From Bacteroidota bacterium (GTDB lineage Bacteria; Bacteroidota; Bacteroidia; M30B66): DNA of 64,000 bases. Location: NCBI GenBank assembly GCA_027483445.1, contig JAIXUS010000034.1:1-64000 (forward strand), in the 5' to 3' direction. Made by a program: the position numbers and the translations under genes. Within the stretch, counting starts at the first letter, position 1, and the number at the start of each line of letters is the position of its first letter. Below are positions 8,170-17,937 of the stretch, in pieces. The notes beneath the pieces were generated by a model that did not search any database, was not told the origin of the DNA, and was given only the letters and a program-made list of their open reading frames with translations.

Positions 8170-9024
8170 TTAAGCCGTTGGTCTGGGTGGAAGCAAAATG
8201 TTATCGATCAGTCTTACTGCCCCATACCGAACCGCTAAACAGGCTACGGCTTCGTGATTACTTGAACTGGAGAACGGCTTTAGGCTCTGACTGTCGGCAA
8301 TTTCGAGGTATTCTACTTCTACACCAGCTTCGGTAAGCAGGTTCATGGCTTCGTCGCGTAGCTTTTCGGCCGGCTCTAGCAGCCAAGCTTGATGAATATG
8401 CAGGAGCGCACGGTGTAACACTCCGGCATGACTTCGATCGGCATCGTTGAGGAGCGTATTTCTGGAGCTCATGGCCAATCCGTTGGCTTCCCGATGAATT
8501 GGACAACCCACAATTTGAATATGCGGATGGCGGCGCTTGGCCAGCAGTTGAATAATGGCCAATTGCTGGAAATCCTTCTGTCCAAAGAATGCCGCATTCG
8601 GACTGATGAGCGAAAAGAACTTATCGACGATAGTTACCACGCCCTGGAAATGGCCGGGCCGATGCTTGCCTTCCATTACCGCATCGAGCCCTTCAAAATC
8701 GAAATTGAGCAGAGGCTCAGCATCAGCGTACATTTCAGAAGCTTCGGGCAGAAAAACGATATCCACGTAGGCCTTACGGAGCATATCGAGGTCGGCTTGT
8801 TCGTTCCGCGGGTAGCGGTCGAAATCGCTTTGTTCGTTAAACTGTGTAGGATTGACGAATATGCTTACCACCACAAGCTCACAGTGAAGCTTAGCCGCTT
8901 CGACCAAAGAAATATGCCCATGGTGAAGGGCTCCCATTGTTGGAACAAACGCCACTGTATGACCATTCTGCTTCGCTTGCAGCAGAAGTTGCCGGAGCTG
9001 ATGGCTATCGCGGACGCTGATCAT
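8170..9024 (-). CDS. panC: Pantothenate synthetase
   Basis: PanC condenses pantoate and beta-alanine with ATP. The 284-residue protein has the nucleotidyltransferase motif PTMGALHHGHISLVEAA, the family signature VSIFVNPTQFNEQSDFDRYPR, and GQKDFQQLAIIQ and AMSSRN in the C-terminal half. It leads the minus-strand operon panC-panD-membrane protein-rfaE2. A divergent promoter pair lies between it and the GT5-like gene. Confidence 0.96.
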   Translation of the reverse strand: MISVRDSHQLRQLLLQAKQNGHTVAFVPTMGALHHGHISLVEAAKLHCELVVVSIFVNPTQFNEQSDFDRYPRNEQADLDMLRKAYVDIVFLPEASEMYADAEPLLNFDFEGLDAVMEGKHRPGHFQGVVTIVDKFFSLISPNAAFFGQKDFQQLAIIQLLAKRRHPHIQIVGCPIHREANGLAMSSRNTLLNDADRSHAGVLHRALLHIHQAWLLEPAEKLRDEAMNLLTEAGVEVEYLEIADSQSLKPFSSSSNHEAVACLAVRYGAVRLIDNILLPPRPTA

Positions 9025-9097
9025 ACAACGAACAAGGATTCAATTCTGAAAAAAGCGTAAAGTGCGCTGTATTTGGCATTTACCATAAAAAGGGCTG

Positions 9098-9130
9098 CAA
9101 AGCTATGCGAATGGACTTGAAACATCCCAA
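9098..9130 (-). promoter_or_regulatory. Promoter of the panC operon
   Basis: The minus strand has TAGCTTTG at 9098-9105 and TTG at 9128-9130, a 22-base spacer. It interlocks with the plus-strand promoter at 9117-9148, so RNA polymerase cannot sit on both at once. Confidence 0.5.
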
Positions 9131-9148
9131 ATTTTTTTCTTAATTTTG
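9117..9148 (+). promoter_or_regulatory. Promoter of the GT5-like/DUF4270/glmS operon
   Basis: TTG at 9117-9119 and TAATTTTG at 9141-9148, with a 21-base spacer. This places transcription start more than 100 bases before the ATG at 9262. Confidence 0.5.
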
Positions 9149-9261
9149 TATTCCTTTTGATTCTTGATGGATTATTCTGCCGACACCTTTAAATGTATAA
9201 GGCCTTTCAATTTGAAAGCGATAATCCTGAATCTCGATTTCCACGTTTTAACTTTTCTGTT

Positions 9262-10095
9262 ATGAAAAAAACAAGAGTACTCTTTGTTTCTCAGGAGATT
9301 ATGCCCTATCTCCCGGAAACTCACATGTCGAAGATTGCACGAGAATTACCACAAGCTATACAAGAGAAGGGAAGGGAAATCAGGACATTCATGCCGCGTT
9401 ATGGCAGTATCAATGAACGCCGGAACCAGCTGCATGAAGTTATCCGTTTATCAGGAATGAATTTGATTATCGACGACAACGATCAGCCGCTAATCATTAA
9501 GGTGGCCTCTATTCAGGCGGCCAGAATGCAGGTATACTTCATAGACAATGAAGAGTATTTTCAGCGCAAGCATGTTGTAACCGACAAAAACGATGGTTTT
9601 TTTGAAGACAACGATGAGCGCATGTTGTTTTTCTGCAAAGGCGTATTGGAAACGGTGAAGAAGTTAGGCTGGTCGCCTGATGTTATTCATTGCCATGGTT
9701 GGATGACATCATTGCTTCCTGTGTTGTTGAAGCGCAAATACAAAGACGATCCTTTGTTCTCAGACAGTAAGGTAGTGTATTCGGCATACAATGATGGTTT
9801 CGAAGCCACCATGGATCACCGCTTGGCGGAGAAGCTCATGTTGGATGGCATAGAATCCAAAGACACCGAAATTTTGAAGACGCCTACCTACACTAACCTG
9901 ATGAAGCATGCAATTCAGTTTTCGGATGGCTTTATTGAAACAGAGTCTGGAATTTCAGCTGATTTGATTGAGTTTGCCAGAAAATCAGGAAAGCCGGTGT
10001 TAGATATGCCCGCTCCTGAAATGTTGGCTGATGCTTGCTCTTCTTTCTATGATGAAGTGTTGTTGGGGGAGCCCGTGGCCGAGCTGGCTGAATAA
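9262..10095 (+). CDS. GT5 (glycogen/starch synthase) N-domain-like protein
   Basis: The 277-residue protein matches only the N-terminal Rossmann half of GT5 glycogen synthases. It opens with RVLFVSQEIMPYLPET and has RTFMPRYGSI, MQVYFIDNEEYFQRK, DVIHCHGWMTSLLPVLLK and VVYSAYNDGF. The ADP-glucose-binding KTGGL motif of true synthases is replaced by ETHMSKI. The whole C-terminal catalytic half is missing, so a glucan-synthesising role is doubtful even though databases often label it glycogen synthase. I chose the ATG at 9262 over 9193 because MKKTRVLFVSQEI is the natural family start. It leads into DUF4270 and glmS with gaps of only 15 bases. Confidence 0.82.
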   Translation: MKKTRVLFVSQEIMPYLPETHMSKIARELPQAIQEKGREIRTFMPRYGSINERRNQLHEVIRLSGMNLIIDDNDQPLIIKVASIQAARMQVYFIDNEEYFQRKHVVTDKNDGFFEDNDERMLFFCKGVLETVKKLGWSPDVIHCHGWMTSLLPVLLKRKYKDDPLFSDSKVVYSAYNDGFEATMDHRLAEKLMLDGIESKDTEILKTPTYTNLMKHAIQFSDGFIETESGISADLIEFARKSGKPVLDMPAPEMLADACSSFYDEVLLGEPVAELAE

Positions 10096-10110
10096 TTTTC
10101 GACAGAACCC

Positions 10111-11433
10111 TTGACAAAGCCTACTTATTTCGCATACTGGAGCGTTCGGGTGATCGCTCCTTTGCTGTTTGGGGTGATGGCACTTGTGGCTTGTCGTGAG
10201 CCCTCGCTCGGCCTTGAAACTCAAAATGCTGGAGATGCTGCCAATCTGATTCGGGTTGATACCTTCAGCCTTGAAATTGCTCAGGATCGAGAAGATTCTG
10301 TGCGCTCCGATGAATTGTCGGCTAACCTTTTAGGGGCTATCAACGATCCACTCATCGGGCAGAGCCGGGCCTCAATCTATTTCCAGGTGCGCCCAGGCAA
10401 TAGCAATATTACCCTTGGGGCCAACCCAATTGTCGACTCTGCCATTTTGGTGCTTCCTTACCGCGGGTTTTATGGTGATATTACCAAACTCAACGGGTTA
10501 CAGCGTTTTAGCGTGCATCGGGTAACCGAAGCAATGTCGCGTGAAGCAGCGTATTTTTCAGTGGATTCTCTGGCTTACGAAATCGCTCCAGTGGGCCAAA
10601 CCGGCTTTATAGCTCCCCTACTTAGCGATAGCGTTCCGGTTACAGGTCGTAGAGAAGCACCCCAATTGAGAATCAAGTTAAACGACAGCTTTGCCCAGGA
10701 GTTTGTAAGCAATCCTGATGCATTGCTGAGTGTAGATGCCTTCACCTCATTTTTCAAAGGCTTTTACGTGAAGGCCGAAACACGCGATTTGCTTGATGAC
10801 CGCGGAGCGATTTTAGATTTCATTCTCACCTCAGGAGCTCGCCTAGACATCTTTTATAAGAACGACACACAGGACAGCCTTCGGGTTACATTTCCGGTAA
10901 ACGACCAGTCGGCCCGGTTTAATCGTTTTCGCCACCAATACAAGCAGAACATTATTCATGCACTAGGCTCATTCGAGGCCGGTAAAAATGGTGTACTGAT
11001 TCAAAATATGGGTGGCCTGAGGGCCCGGGTGCGTATTCCACATCTGCTTAGCTGGAGAGGCAATCGCCGAATTCTTGTACACAAAGCCCGGCTAGTGGTT
11101 TCGGTGCCTGAGAGCAGTTTAACAAAATATGCTCCGCACCCGCAGCTGAGTATCGTGTTGAAAGATCAGGCCGGAAATCTGGTTATCTCACCCGACTTGG
11201 CCGTAGATAATCTTGCATACAGCGGAGGAACTTACAGCGCGAGCTCGAAAACATACGCATTTAACATAACCCGTTACGTTCAGGCCCGTTTGAATGATAT
11301 CATTACCACTGAAGATTTTTTCATTCAGCCTTCTGCCACAGCTGTAAGTGCCTTTCGCGTGGCATTAAACGGAACGCAATCGGCCGATAGGCCAGTAAAA
11401 CTTGAAATCCTGTATCAGGAATTACCACAATAA
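10111..11433 (+). CDS. DUF4270 family lipoprotein
   Basis: The 440-residue protein has a hydrophobic N-terminus ending in lipobox LVAC (FGVMALVACRE). The pattern typical of DUF4270 follows: LIRVDTFSLEIAQDREDSVRSDELSANLLGAINDPLIGQSRASIYFQVR. The rest is beta-rich, ending LEILYQELPQ. Function in the family is unknown, and an outer-membrane or periplasmic lipoprotein is expected. The start codon appears to be TTG at 10111; no ATG allows a full signal peptide. It sits between the GT5-like gene and glmS in one operon. Confidence 0.85.
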   Translation: MTKPTYFAYWSVRVIAPLLFGVMALVACREPSLGLETQNAGDAANLIRVDTFSLEIAQDREDSVRSDELSANLLGAINDPLIGQSRASIYFQVRPGNSNITLGANPIVDSAILVLPYRGFYGDITKLNGLQRFSVHRVTEAMSREAAYFSVDSLAYEIAPVGQTGFIAPLLSDSVPVTGRREAPQLRIKLNDSFAQEFVSNPDALLSVDAFTSFFKGFYVKAETRDLLDDRGAILDFILTSGARLDIFYKNDTQDSLRVTFPVNDQSARFNRFRHQYKQNIIHALGSFEAGKNGVLIQNMGGLRARVRIPHLLSWRGNRRILVHKARLVVSVPESSLTKYAPHPQLSIVLKDQAGNLVISPDLAVDNLAYSGGTYSASSKTYAFNITRYVQARLNDIITTEDFFIQPSATAVSAFRVALNGTQSADRPVKLEILYQELPQ

Positions 11434-11448
11434 TCAACCTAAACAACT

Positions 11449-13296
11449 ATGTGCGGAATTGTTGCATACCAAGGGGAAAAGCAAGCTTACCCCATTTTGA
11501 TAAAGGGATTGCATCGACTGGAATACCGAGGATACGATAGCGCCGGTATTGCTTTGCTTAACCCCGGTGAAGACATTCGCTTGTATAAATGCAAGGGAAA
11601 AGTATCCGACTTAGAGTCGTTTGCAGAAGGAAAATACAATGGTGGAACAATGGGCGTAGGTCATACCCGTTGGGCTACACATGGTGTTCCGGATGATAAA
11701 AACGCGCACCCACACTTTTCAGAATCGGGTAACCTGGTCATTATCCACAACGGGATTATTGAGAACTACGCCTCTTTAAAGAAAGAGCTTCAAAACAGAG
11801 GACATGTTTTCAAAAGCGATACCGACACGGAGGTGCTCATTTATCTCATCGAAAACATTCAGAAAAACGAAGGTAAGGATCTCGTTTCGGCTGTAATGAC
11901 GGCGCTAAACCAAGTGGTGGGTGCTTATGCTATCGTGATTTTGTCGAAAGACAATCCAGACCTGATGATTGGAGCCAAAAAAGGGAGTCCTCTTGTTGTT
12001 GGTGTGGGCTCGAACAACGAATTTTTCATTGCCTCTGATGCAACGCCGATTATCGAATACACACGCAATGTGGTGTATCTCGATGATGAGGAAATTGTGA
12101 TTTTGGAACGGGGCAAGGAAATGAAAATCAAGACGATCCGAAATCAGGACAAGACGCCTTACGTGCATGAGTTGGAAATGCAACTGGAGACGATTGAAAA
12201 AGGCGGATTCGACCATTTCATGTTGAAGGAAATTCACGAGCAACCACGCAGTATTCGCGACAATATGCGTGGGCGTTTGAACATCGACCTGCGCGAGGTA
12301 ACGCTGGGCGGCATCATTGATTACCAAAGTAAAATCATGAATGCCGACCGGATCATCATTGTGGCGTGTGGAACGTCGTGGCATGCCGGTCTGGTGGGCG
12401 AATACCTCATTGAAGATCTGGCCAGGATTCCTGTTGAAGTAGAGTATGCTTCGGAGTTTCGCTACCGCAATCCGATAATTACAGAAAAAGACCTGGTAAT
12501 TGCCATTTCACAATCGGGAGAAACGGCCGATACCCTTGCTGCGGTTGAGCTGGCGAAGTCGAAGGGTGCCACCATTTTTGGTATTTGTAACGTTGTAGGA
12601 AGCTCGATTGCCCGGGCAACGCACGCAGGCTCTTATACCCACGCCGGCCCGGAAATCGGTGTAGCCTCAACAAAGGCCTTTACGGCGCAGGTAACAGTGC
12701 TCACGCTGATGGCTCTTGTATTTGCCCATAAGAAAGGAACAATCTCCGAAGCCAAATACCAGCAATTGCTCTTAGGCTTGGATGAGATTCCAAAGAAAAT
12801 CGAGGAGATGCTCAAGTCGGATGACAAAATCCGCTACATCAGCGACATCTACAAGGACGCAAACAACTTCCTGTATCTTGGCCGAAGCTATAATTTCCCG
12901 ATTGCACTCGAGGGCGCTTTGAAGCTCAAAGAGATTTCGTACATCCACGCCGAAGGATATCCGGCTGCCGAAATGAAGCACGGCCCGATTGCCTTGATTG
13001 ATGAGAACATGCCCGTTGTAGTGATTGCTCCAAACAAAGGGGCATACGAGAAGATTCTGAGCAACGTTCAAGAGGTAAAAGCACGCGGAGGTAAAATTAT
13101 TGCCATTGTTACAGAAGGCGATACCGATGTGGCTTCACTTGCCGATCACGTGATTGAAATACCCGAAACCGAAGAAGAGCTTACTCCTCTACTGTCGGTA
13201 ATTCCTTTGCAGTTGCTGGCCTATCATATTGCCATCATGCGTGGCTGTAATGTGGATCAGCCAAGGAATCTGGCCAAGTCGGTAACGGTAGAGTAA
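11449..13296 (+). CDS. glmS: Glutamine--fructose-6-phosphate aminotransferase (isomerizing)
   Basis: GlmS makes glucosamine-6-phosphate for peptidoglycan and lipopolysaccharide. The 615-residue protein begins MCGIVAYQG, with Cys2 as the glutaminase nucleophile. The glutaminase domain shows GHTRWATHG, and two SIS domains follow (CGTSWHAG, SQSGETADT, GRSYNFPIALEGALKLKEISYIHAEGY). It ends in the invariant PRNLAKSVTVE. It is the last gene of the operon and has no clear terminator. A repeat-rich spacer follows. Confidence 0.98.
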   Translation: MCGIVAYQGEKQAYPILIKGLHRLEYRGYDSAGIALLNPGEDIRLYKCKGKVSDLESFAEGKYNGGTMGVGHTRWATHGVPDDKNAHPHFSESGNLVIIHNGIIENYASLKKELQNRGHVFKSDTDTEVLIYLIENIQKNEGKDLVSAVMTALNQVVGAYAIVILSKDNPDLMIGAKKGSPLVVGVGSNNEFFIASDATPIIEYTRNVVYLDDEEIVILERGKEMKIKTIRNQDKTPYVHELEMQLETIEKGGFDHFMLKEIHEQPRSIRDNMRGRLNIDLREVTLGGIIDYQSKIMNADRIIIVACGTSWHAGLVGEYLIEDLARIPVEVEYASEFRYRNPIITEKDLVIAISQSGETADTLAAVELAKSKGATIFGICNVVGSSIARATHAGSYTHAGPEIGVASTKAFTAQVTVLTLMALVFAHKKGTISEAKYQQLLLGLDEIPKKIEEMLKSDDKIRYISDIYKDANNFLYLGRSYNFPIALEGALKLKEISYIHAEGYPAAEMKHGPIALIDENMPVVVIAPNKGAYEKILSNVQEVKARGGKIIAIVTEGDTDVASLADHVIEIPETEEELTPLLSVIPLQLLAYHIAIMRGCNVDQPRNLAKSVTVE

Positions 13297-13326
13297 AATT
13301 ACTACCTCTCTCTCCTGTCTCTCTCC

Positions 13327-13588
13327 GCGGGAGAGAGATGATACTTCACGATAAAGCGGAGTTTTTGGATGAAAGAGAAATTTCGTTTTTGACGTGAATC
13401 GCTCTCACTCTACACTCTCACTCTGACCTTCAGCGGGAGAGAGATGATACTGAAGTGGTCAAACGGGGTTTATTGGTGAAAGAGAGTTGCCATCAATGGC
13501 GTGAATCGCTCTCGCTCTGCACTCACACTCTGACCTTCAGCGGGAGAGGGACAATACTGTATTGGTCAAACTGGGTTTGTCGGTTAAA
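13327..13588 (+). repeat. Degenerate tandem repeat, period 106-107 bp, about 2.5 copies
   Basis: The anchor GCGGGAGAGRGA recurs at 13327, 13433 and 13540, giving periods of 106 and 107 bases. Between anchors, GTGAATCGCTCTC, CTCTGACCTTCA and GGTGAAAGAGA-like stretches recur with about 75-85% identity by eye. The unit contains a CTCTCTCC/GGAGAGAG hairpin. No reading frame spans it convincingly. Strand is nominal. Confidence 0.75.
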
Positions 13589-13589
13589 T

Positions 13590-13669
13590 GGCGGAAATGC
13601 AATTTCCGCCGAACAAACTGAAAGACAGCGGGTAAATCGGTCAATGACAGCGCAAATACAATTTCCGCT
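13590..13669 (+). repeat. Two copies of a short palindromic repeat
   Basis: GGCGGAAAT-GCA-ATTTCCGCC (13590-13610) is a perfect 9-bp stem. About 59 bases on, AGCGCAAAT-ACA-ATTTCCGCT (13649-13669) repeats it with one mismatch. A third, decayed copy is at 61532-61552. These look like REP-type extragenic palindromes. Strand is nominal. Confidence 0.65.
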
Positions 13670-13689
13670 GATCGAAGGTAGATTCGCGC

Positions 13690-15498
13690 TTAATTTTGGT
13701 CGGGCATTCGAACAACTTCGAACTGGCCATTCGTTATTGTTACCGGGAACTCTTCAAGGGTTTGAGTAGTTTCGTTGAAAAACAAGCGTTTCGCCGAACC
13801 TGAGAAGGTTCCTTTAATTCTCTGGCTCACACCACCGAACTCGGTAACTGTGATTTGTGAAACATCCAAACCTATATACTGAAAATCGCCGATGCTGACG
13901 GTTAGATTAATATTGTCGTCGGGCAGGCTGAACGACCCGATGGTGTTGCCTGGAAATAGCAAAGAAATGGAAGCGTTGTCGTCGCTGCCTATGGCAACAG
14001 TTGCTTGATTTTGAGGACTATAAATGGCAAATGCGGCCATACAATCAGAATTGATAAAGAAGGTTTGATTGTTATACCCATCACCCGTTATGGTAAAGCG
14101 CTGCTGAACAGTACAATCAGGATTTGTAGACGCCTCACAGACCTCAATATCGCCTGCGTCGATGGAATTTCCGCTCACCGAAGGCAAGGTTATGGACCGG
14201 CTAACTGACACGTTGTTTAGTGAATTTACCACTGTAAGCGTAGCATTTTGTCCGTTCGCGGGCACCAAGAGTCGAAAAGAGCCATCCCCGAGCAGGTAAG
14301 AACTAATCGAATTCGACCCGAAATTCATAGCCACATATCCAATAACGGGCTGATTCGTCGAACAAATGACTCTGCCGGTTACGTATGAAAGACAGCCTAA
14401 AGCAAAATCTGGAATAGTGTACGTGGTTCCTGCGCTAACGGGATTTACGGTTTGTGGTGGCGACTGAATGCTCAATTCTGAATGATCGACCTGAACGCTA
14501 AAGGTTGTGTTTGAGGGCCCAAAAGTCTCAAAGTAACCGTTGCTGTCGGTAAAGATGACTCCCTGCCCAACCTTTACACGGATTGAGGGCACGGGTTGGT
14601 TGTTGCAATCAAGTACTCGCCCTTTAAACGTTGCTCTTTGTTCGGCCAAGTCGCAGTTCCAGGTGGAGAAATGCGAAACCGAGCCCACATAATTGCTACC
14701 CTGTAAACTGGCGGTGCCTTCTTCTTCCCAAATACCAGTTGTTTCGTTCAGGTGCCAAAGCGGAATGGTTTGAGGGGCATTTCCAATCATTTCAGGAGGC
14801 ACCGGGAAGGTAATTGTGGATGTATTTCCGGGGGCCAGCTGGAGCTCGTTTCCACTATCGTCGGTCATCTGCACCATGAGCATACCGTAGGAGTACAACT
14901 GACGCAGCTCTCCGTTGGTACGGGTCCCCAGCAAGTCTCCACCCGGAGTTACATTGGCAAAATCATTGTCTGAAGGGTTTAGGTGAACGATGGCCACATT
15001 GAGGTTTCCTGTGTGGATGGCGCCAGAGGCTGATTGAACGCTATTGGCCGGCAGTTGAATTCCCGCACCATTGTCGAGCAGAAGATTTTGTGCTGAATTC
15101 AGGTTTACGGAAAAGTTTGGCGCATTGTCGATGAGCCTCATTTCTATCACGCTGATTGCCCCCTTCGACGGCTTGAGCGCATAATTTCCTTTGAAATAGC
15201 CCGGTTTTACAGCGGTAACCATCAATCGCTCTGCGAAGGGCACCTGATTCAAGAGGAAAGCACCATTGATGTCGGTAGTGGTAGTTTGGCCTCCGGCAGA
15301 GATGCTCACTCCGGGAATTGGATTTCCGGTCCGATTTTTCACCAAGCCGCTCACTGCTGTGATGCCCGAATAATCGAAAGTTACCGCTGGTGTCGGCTCT
15401 TCTTTGTTGCATGAAAAGCTGAGCATTAAGAAATACAAAGCCATGATGGTGAGCAATGGCTTTACGATTGTGCTTGAACTCAAACGCGATAGTAACAT
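13690..15498 (-). CDS. Large lipoprotein with carboxypeptidase-regulatory-like domains
   Basis: This 602-residue protein starts with a lipoprotein-type signal (YFLMLSFSCNKEE). The first domain is CarboxypepD_reg-like (VSGLVKNRTGNPIPGVSISAGGQTTTTDINGAFLL). A region resembling the FAM171/CILP-type module follows (GIQLPANSVQSASG, TITFPVPPEM, GIWEEEGTASLQGSNYVGSVSHFSTWNCD), then a second carboxypeptidase-regulatory-like repeat (FKGRVLDCNNQPVPSIRVKVGQGVIFTDSNGYF). It probably lies on the cell surface, but no binding partner or enzyme activity is evident. It has a candidate -7 element and appears to be transcribed alone. Confidence 0.82.
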   Translation of the reverse strand: MLLSRLSSSTIVKPLLTIMALYFLMLSFSCNKEEPTPAVTFDYSGITAVSGLVKNRTGNPIPGVSISAGGQTTTTDINGAFLLNQVPFAERLMVTAVKPGYFKGNYALKPSKGAISVIEMRLIDNAPNFSVNLNSAQNLLLDNGAGIQLPANSVQSASGAIHTGNLNVAIVHLNPSDNDFANVTPGGDLLGTRTNGELRQLYSYGMLMVQMTDDSGNELQLAPGNTSTITFPVPPEMIGNAPQTIPLWHLNETTGIWEEEGTASLQGSNYVGSVSHFSTWNCDLAEQRATFKGRVLDCNNQPVPSIRVKVGQGVIFTDSNGYFETFGPSNTTFSVQVDHSELSIQSPPQTVNPVSAGTTYTIPDFALGCLSYVTGRVICSTNQPVIGYVAMNFGSNSISSYLLGDGSFRLLVPANGQNATLTVVNSLNNVSVSRSITLPSVSGNSIDAGDIEVCEASTNPDCTVQQRFTITGDGYNNQTFFINSDCMAAFAIYSPQNQATVAIGSDDNASISLLFPGNTIGSFSLPDDNINLTVSIGDFQYIGLDVSQITVTEFGGVSQRIKGTFSGSAKRLFFNETTQTLEEFPVTITNGQFEVVRMPDQN

Positions 15499-15520
15499 GA
15501 GCTGGACAAATGGGTCAAGG

Positions 15521-15528
15521 CAAAACTA
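15521..15528 (-). promoter_or_regulatory. Candidate -7 element of the large lipoprotein gene
   Basis: TAGTTTTG on the minus strand matches TAnnTTTG and ends 22 bases before the ATG at 15498. I find no TTG at the ideal distance. Confidence 0.35.
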
Positions 15529-15592
15529 AACCTAATTGTGGGGAGCCGTAATCACTTAAAAGGGGGAAATTCATCCTCCCAAAAACAGGGAG

Positions 15593-15621
15593 AAAACAAA
15601 AAAGCCGGGAACTAACCCGGC
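15593..15621 (-). terminator. Terminator of pyrH-frr
   Basis: On the minus strand GCCGGG-TTAGTT-CCCGGC is followed by TTTTTTGTTTTC, 28 bases after the frr stop codon. Confidence 0.85.
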
Positions 15622-15649
15622 CTTAAATGAATATCGAATGGTGAGGAAA

Positions 15650-16213
15650 TCACACGGTCATGATTTCTTTCTCTTTGATTTCAAGGTGCTTATCGGCTTT
15701 AACGATGTAAGCATCTGTAAGCTGTTGAATTTTTGTTTCGGCATCTTTTGCGAGGTCTTCCGCAAGCCCGTCTTTCTGAAGCTTTTTGATGGCTTCATTG
15801 GCTTCGCGACGAATATTTCGGATGCTCACTTTGGCATGTTCAGCTTCGCCCTTGGCTTGTTTTACAAGATTTATGCGGCGTTCTTCGGTGAGGGGCGGAA
15901 TATTTATACGGATCATCTGCCCATCGTTCATTGGCGTGAGGCCAATGTTTGAGCCAAAGATGGCTTTTTCAATCGGGCCGAGCATTTGTTTTTCCCAAGG
16001 CTGAATCGCCAGTGTGCGGGCATCAGGAGTATTGATATTGGCCACCTGATTTAAAGGAGTGTTGTTCCCGTAGTAATCCACAAAAATGCCATCGAGCATT
16101 TGAGCACTGGCTTTCCCGGCGCGAATCTTGGCAAGCTCTGCTTCCAGGTGAGAAATGGCTTTATCCATGCCGGCCGTAGCGGCATCAATTTGAGGTTTAA
16201 CAGCTTCGTTCAT
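15650..16213 (-). CDS. frr: Ribosome recycling factor
   Basis: Frr acts with EF-G to split post-termination ribosomes. The 187-residue length is standard. Signature stretches are LAKIRAGKASAQMLDGIFVDYYGNNTPLNQVANI, IQPWEKQMLGPIEKAI, IRINIPPLTEERR and VSIRNIRREANEAIKKLQKDGLAEDL. It follows pyrH by 57 bases and shares its terminator, the common bacterial pyrH-frr pairing. Confidence 0.98.
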   Translation of the reverse strand: MNEAVKPQIDAATAGMDKAISHLEAELAKIRAGKASAQMLDGIFVDYYGNNTPLNQVANINTPDARTLAIQPWEKQMLGPIEKAIFGSNIGLTPMNDGQMIRINIPPLTEERRINLVKQAKGEAEHAKVSIRNIRREANEAIKKLQKDGLAEDLAKDAETKIQQLTDAYIVKADKHLEIKEKEIMTV

Positions 16214-16270
16214 AAACTAACGGTTCAAATGCGCTTGCAAAGAAAAGAGATTTTCGGTGAATTGTTAATG

Positions 16271-17033
<763 letters not shown>

Positions 17034-17040
17034 CATGGGT

Positions 17041-17068
17041 AAAAAAAAGAGTGCCCTAGAGCACTCTT
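17041..17068 (-). terminator. First of two tandem terminators after tsf
   Basis: AAGAGTGC/GCACTCTT is an 8-bp perfect stem with a 6-base loop that runs into T8 on the minus strand, 10 bases after the tsf stop codon. Confidence 0.85.
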
Positions 17069-17077
17069 TTCATAATC

Positions 17078-17914
17078 TTAGTTACCGATTGCAATTCGGC
17101 GGAAGCCGATTACTGCCAATTCTTTGTCTTTTGTCTGTACGTACTGACGAACAGAGAGTTTGTTGTCTTTGATAAACTCCTGATTCAACAGTGTGCTTTC
17201 TTTGTAGAATTTCGCCAATTTGCCTTGTGCGATTTTCTCTACCATTTCTTCGGGTTTACCTTCCTGGCGGATTTGTTCGCGGGCAATTTCGAGTTCACGC
17301 TCTAAGGTACGAACATCTACATCGTCTTTGTCGAGTGCAACAGGAGCCATAGCAGCAGCCTGCATCGCAACGTCTTTACCCACTTCGGCAATACCATCCA
17401 CATTCTTGTTGAATGCGATAATGGTTGCCAGTCGATTTCCAGGGTGGTTGTATGCTACGGCGTAAGCTCCGGTGAGAGCTGCATATTGAAGCTCCATTTT
17501 CTCCCCTATTTTGCCTACGAGATCCGTAATTTGATCGCGAATAGCGCGGCCTTCCATTGAGAAATCAAGTAAGGCTTCGGTATCTGTAAAGCTACCGTTG
17601 AGAGCCGCCTCAGTAATTTTGCTGGTGAAATCGATAAACTCTTGGTTTTTGGCCACAAAATCGGTTTCGCAGTTTAGTGCTACCAACACAGCACGGGTAG
17701 CATCGCCATTTACTTTGGCAAGAACAACGCCTTCGTTTGCTTCACGGTCGGCGCGGTTTCCGGCTACTTTTTGACCTTTCTTGCGAAGAATGTCGATTGC
17801 CGCTTCAAAGTCACCACCGGCTTCGGTGAGCGCTTTTTTGCAATCCATCATTCCGGCACCGGTAATTTGGCGGAGTTTGTTAACGTCAGCAGCGGTAATG
17901 GCTACAGTTGACAT
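17078..17914 (-). CDS. tsf: Translation elongation factor Ts
   Basis: EF-Ts exchanges GDP for GTP on EF-Tu. The 278-residue protein begins with the UBA-like VNKLRQITGAGMMDCKKALTEAGGDFEAAIDILRKKG and contains ALNCETDFVAKN, both family hallmarks. It is last in the rplM-rpsI-rpsB-tsf run, 23 bases after rpsB, and ends in tandem terminators. Confidence 0.98.
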   Translation of the reverse strand: MSTVAITAADVNKLRQITGAGMMDCKKALTEAGGDFEAAIDILRKKGQKVAGNRADREANEGVVLAKVNGDATRAVLVALNCETDFVAKNQEFIDFTSKITEAALNGSFTDTEALLDFSMEGRAIRDQITDLVGKIGEKMELQYAALTGAYAVAYNHPGNRLATIIAFNKNVDGIAEVGKDVAMQAAAMAPVALDKDDVDVRTLERELEIAREQIRQEGKPEEMVEKIAQGKLAKFYKESTLLNQEFIKDNKLSVRQYVQTKDKELAVIGFRRIAIGN

Positions 17915-17937
17915 GGTAATGTTTTTTAGGAGGTTGA

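Noticed and set aside
8428-9060. 210-residue plus-strand ORF opposite panC
   Set aside because: It is a shadow of panC in another frame. panC conservation explains the open frame.
9262-10095. Calling the GT5-like gene glgA (glycogen synthase)
   Set aside because: The catalytic C-terminal half and the KTGGL motif are missing, so the enzyme name is not supported.
11905-12384. 159-residue minus-strand ORF inside glmS
   Set aside because: It is antisense to a highly conserved gene and its sequence has no recognisable domain.
13327-13588. Possible CRISPR array
   Set aside because: The period is over 100 bases, whole units are similar rather than short repeats with unique spacers, and no cas genes are near.
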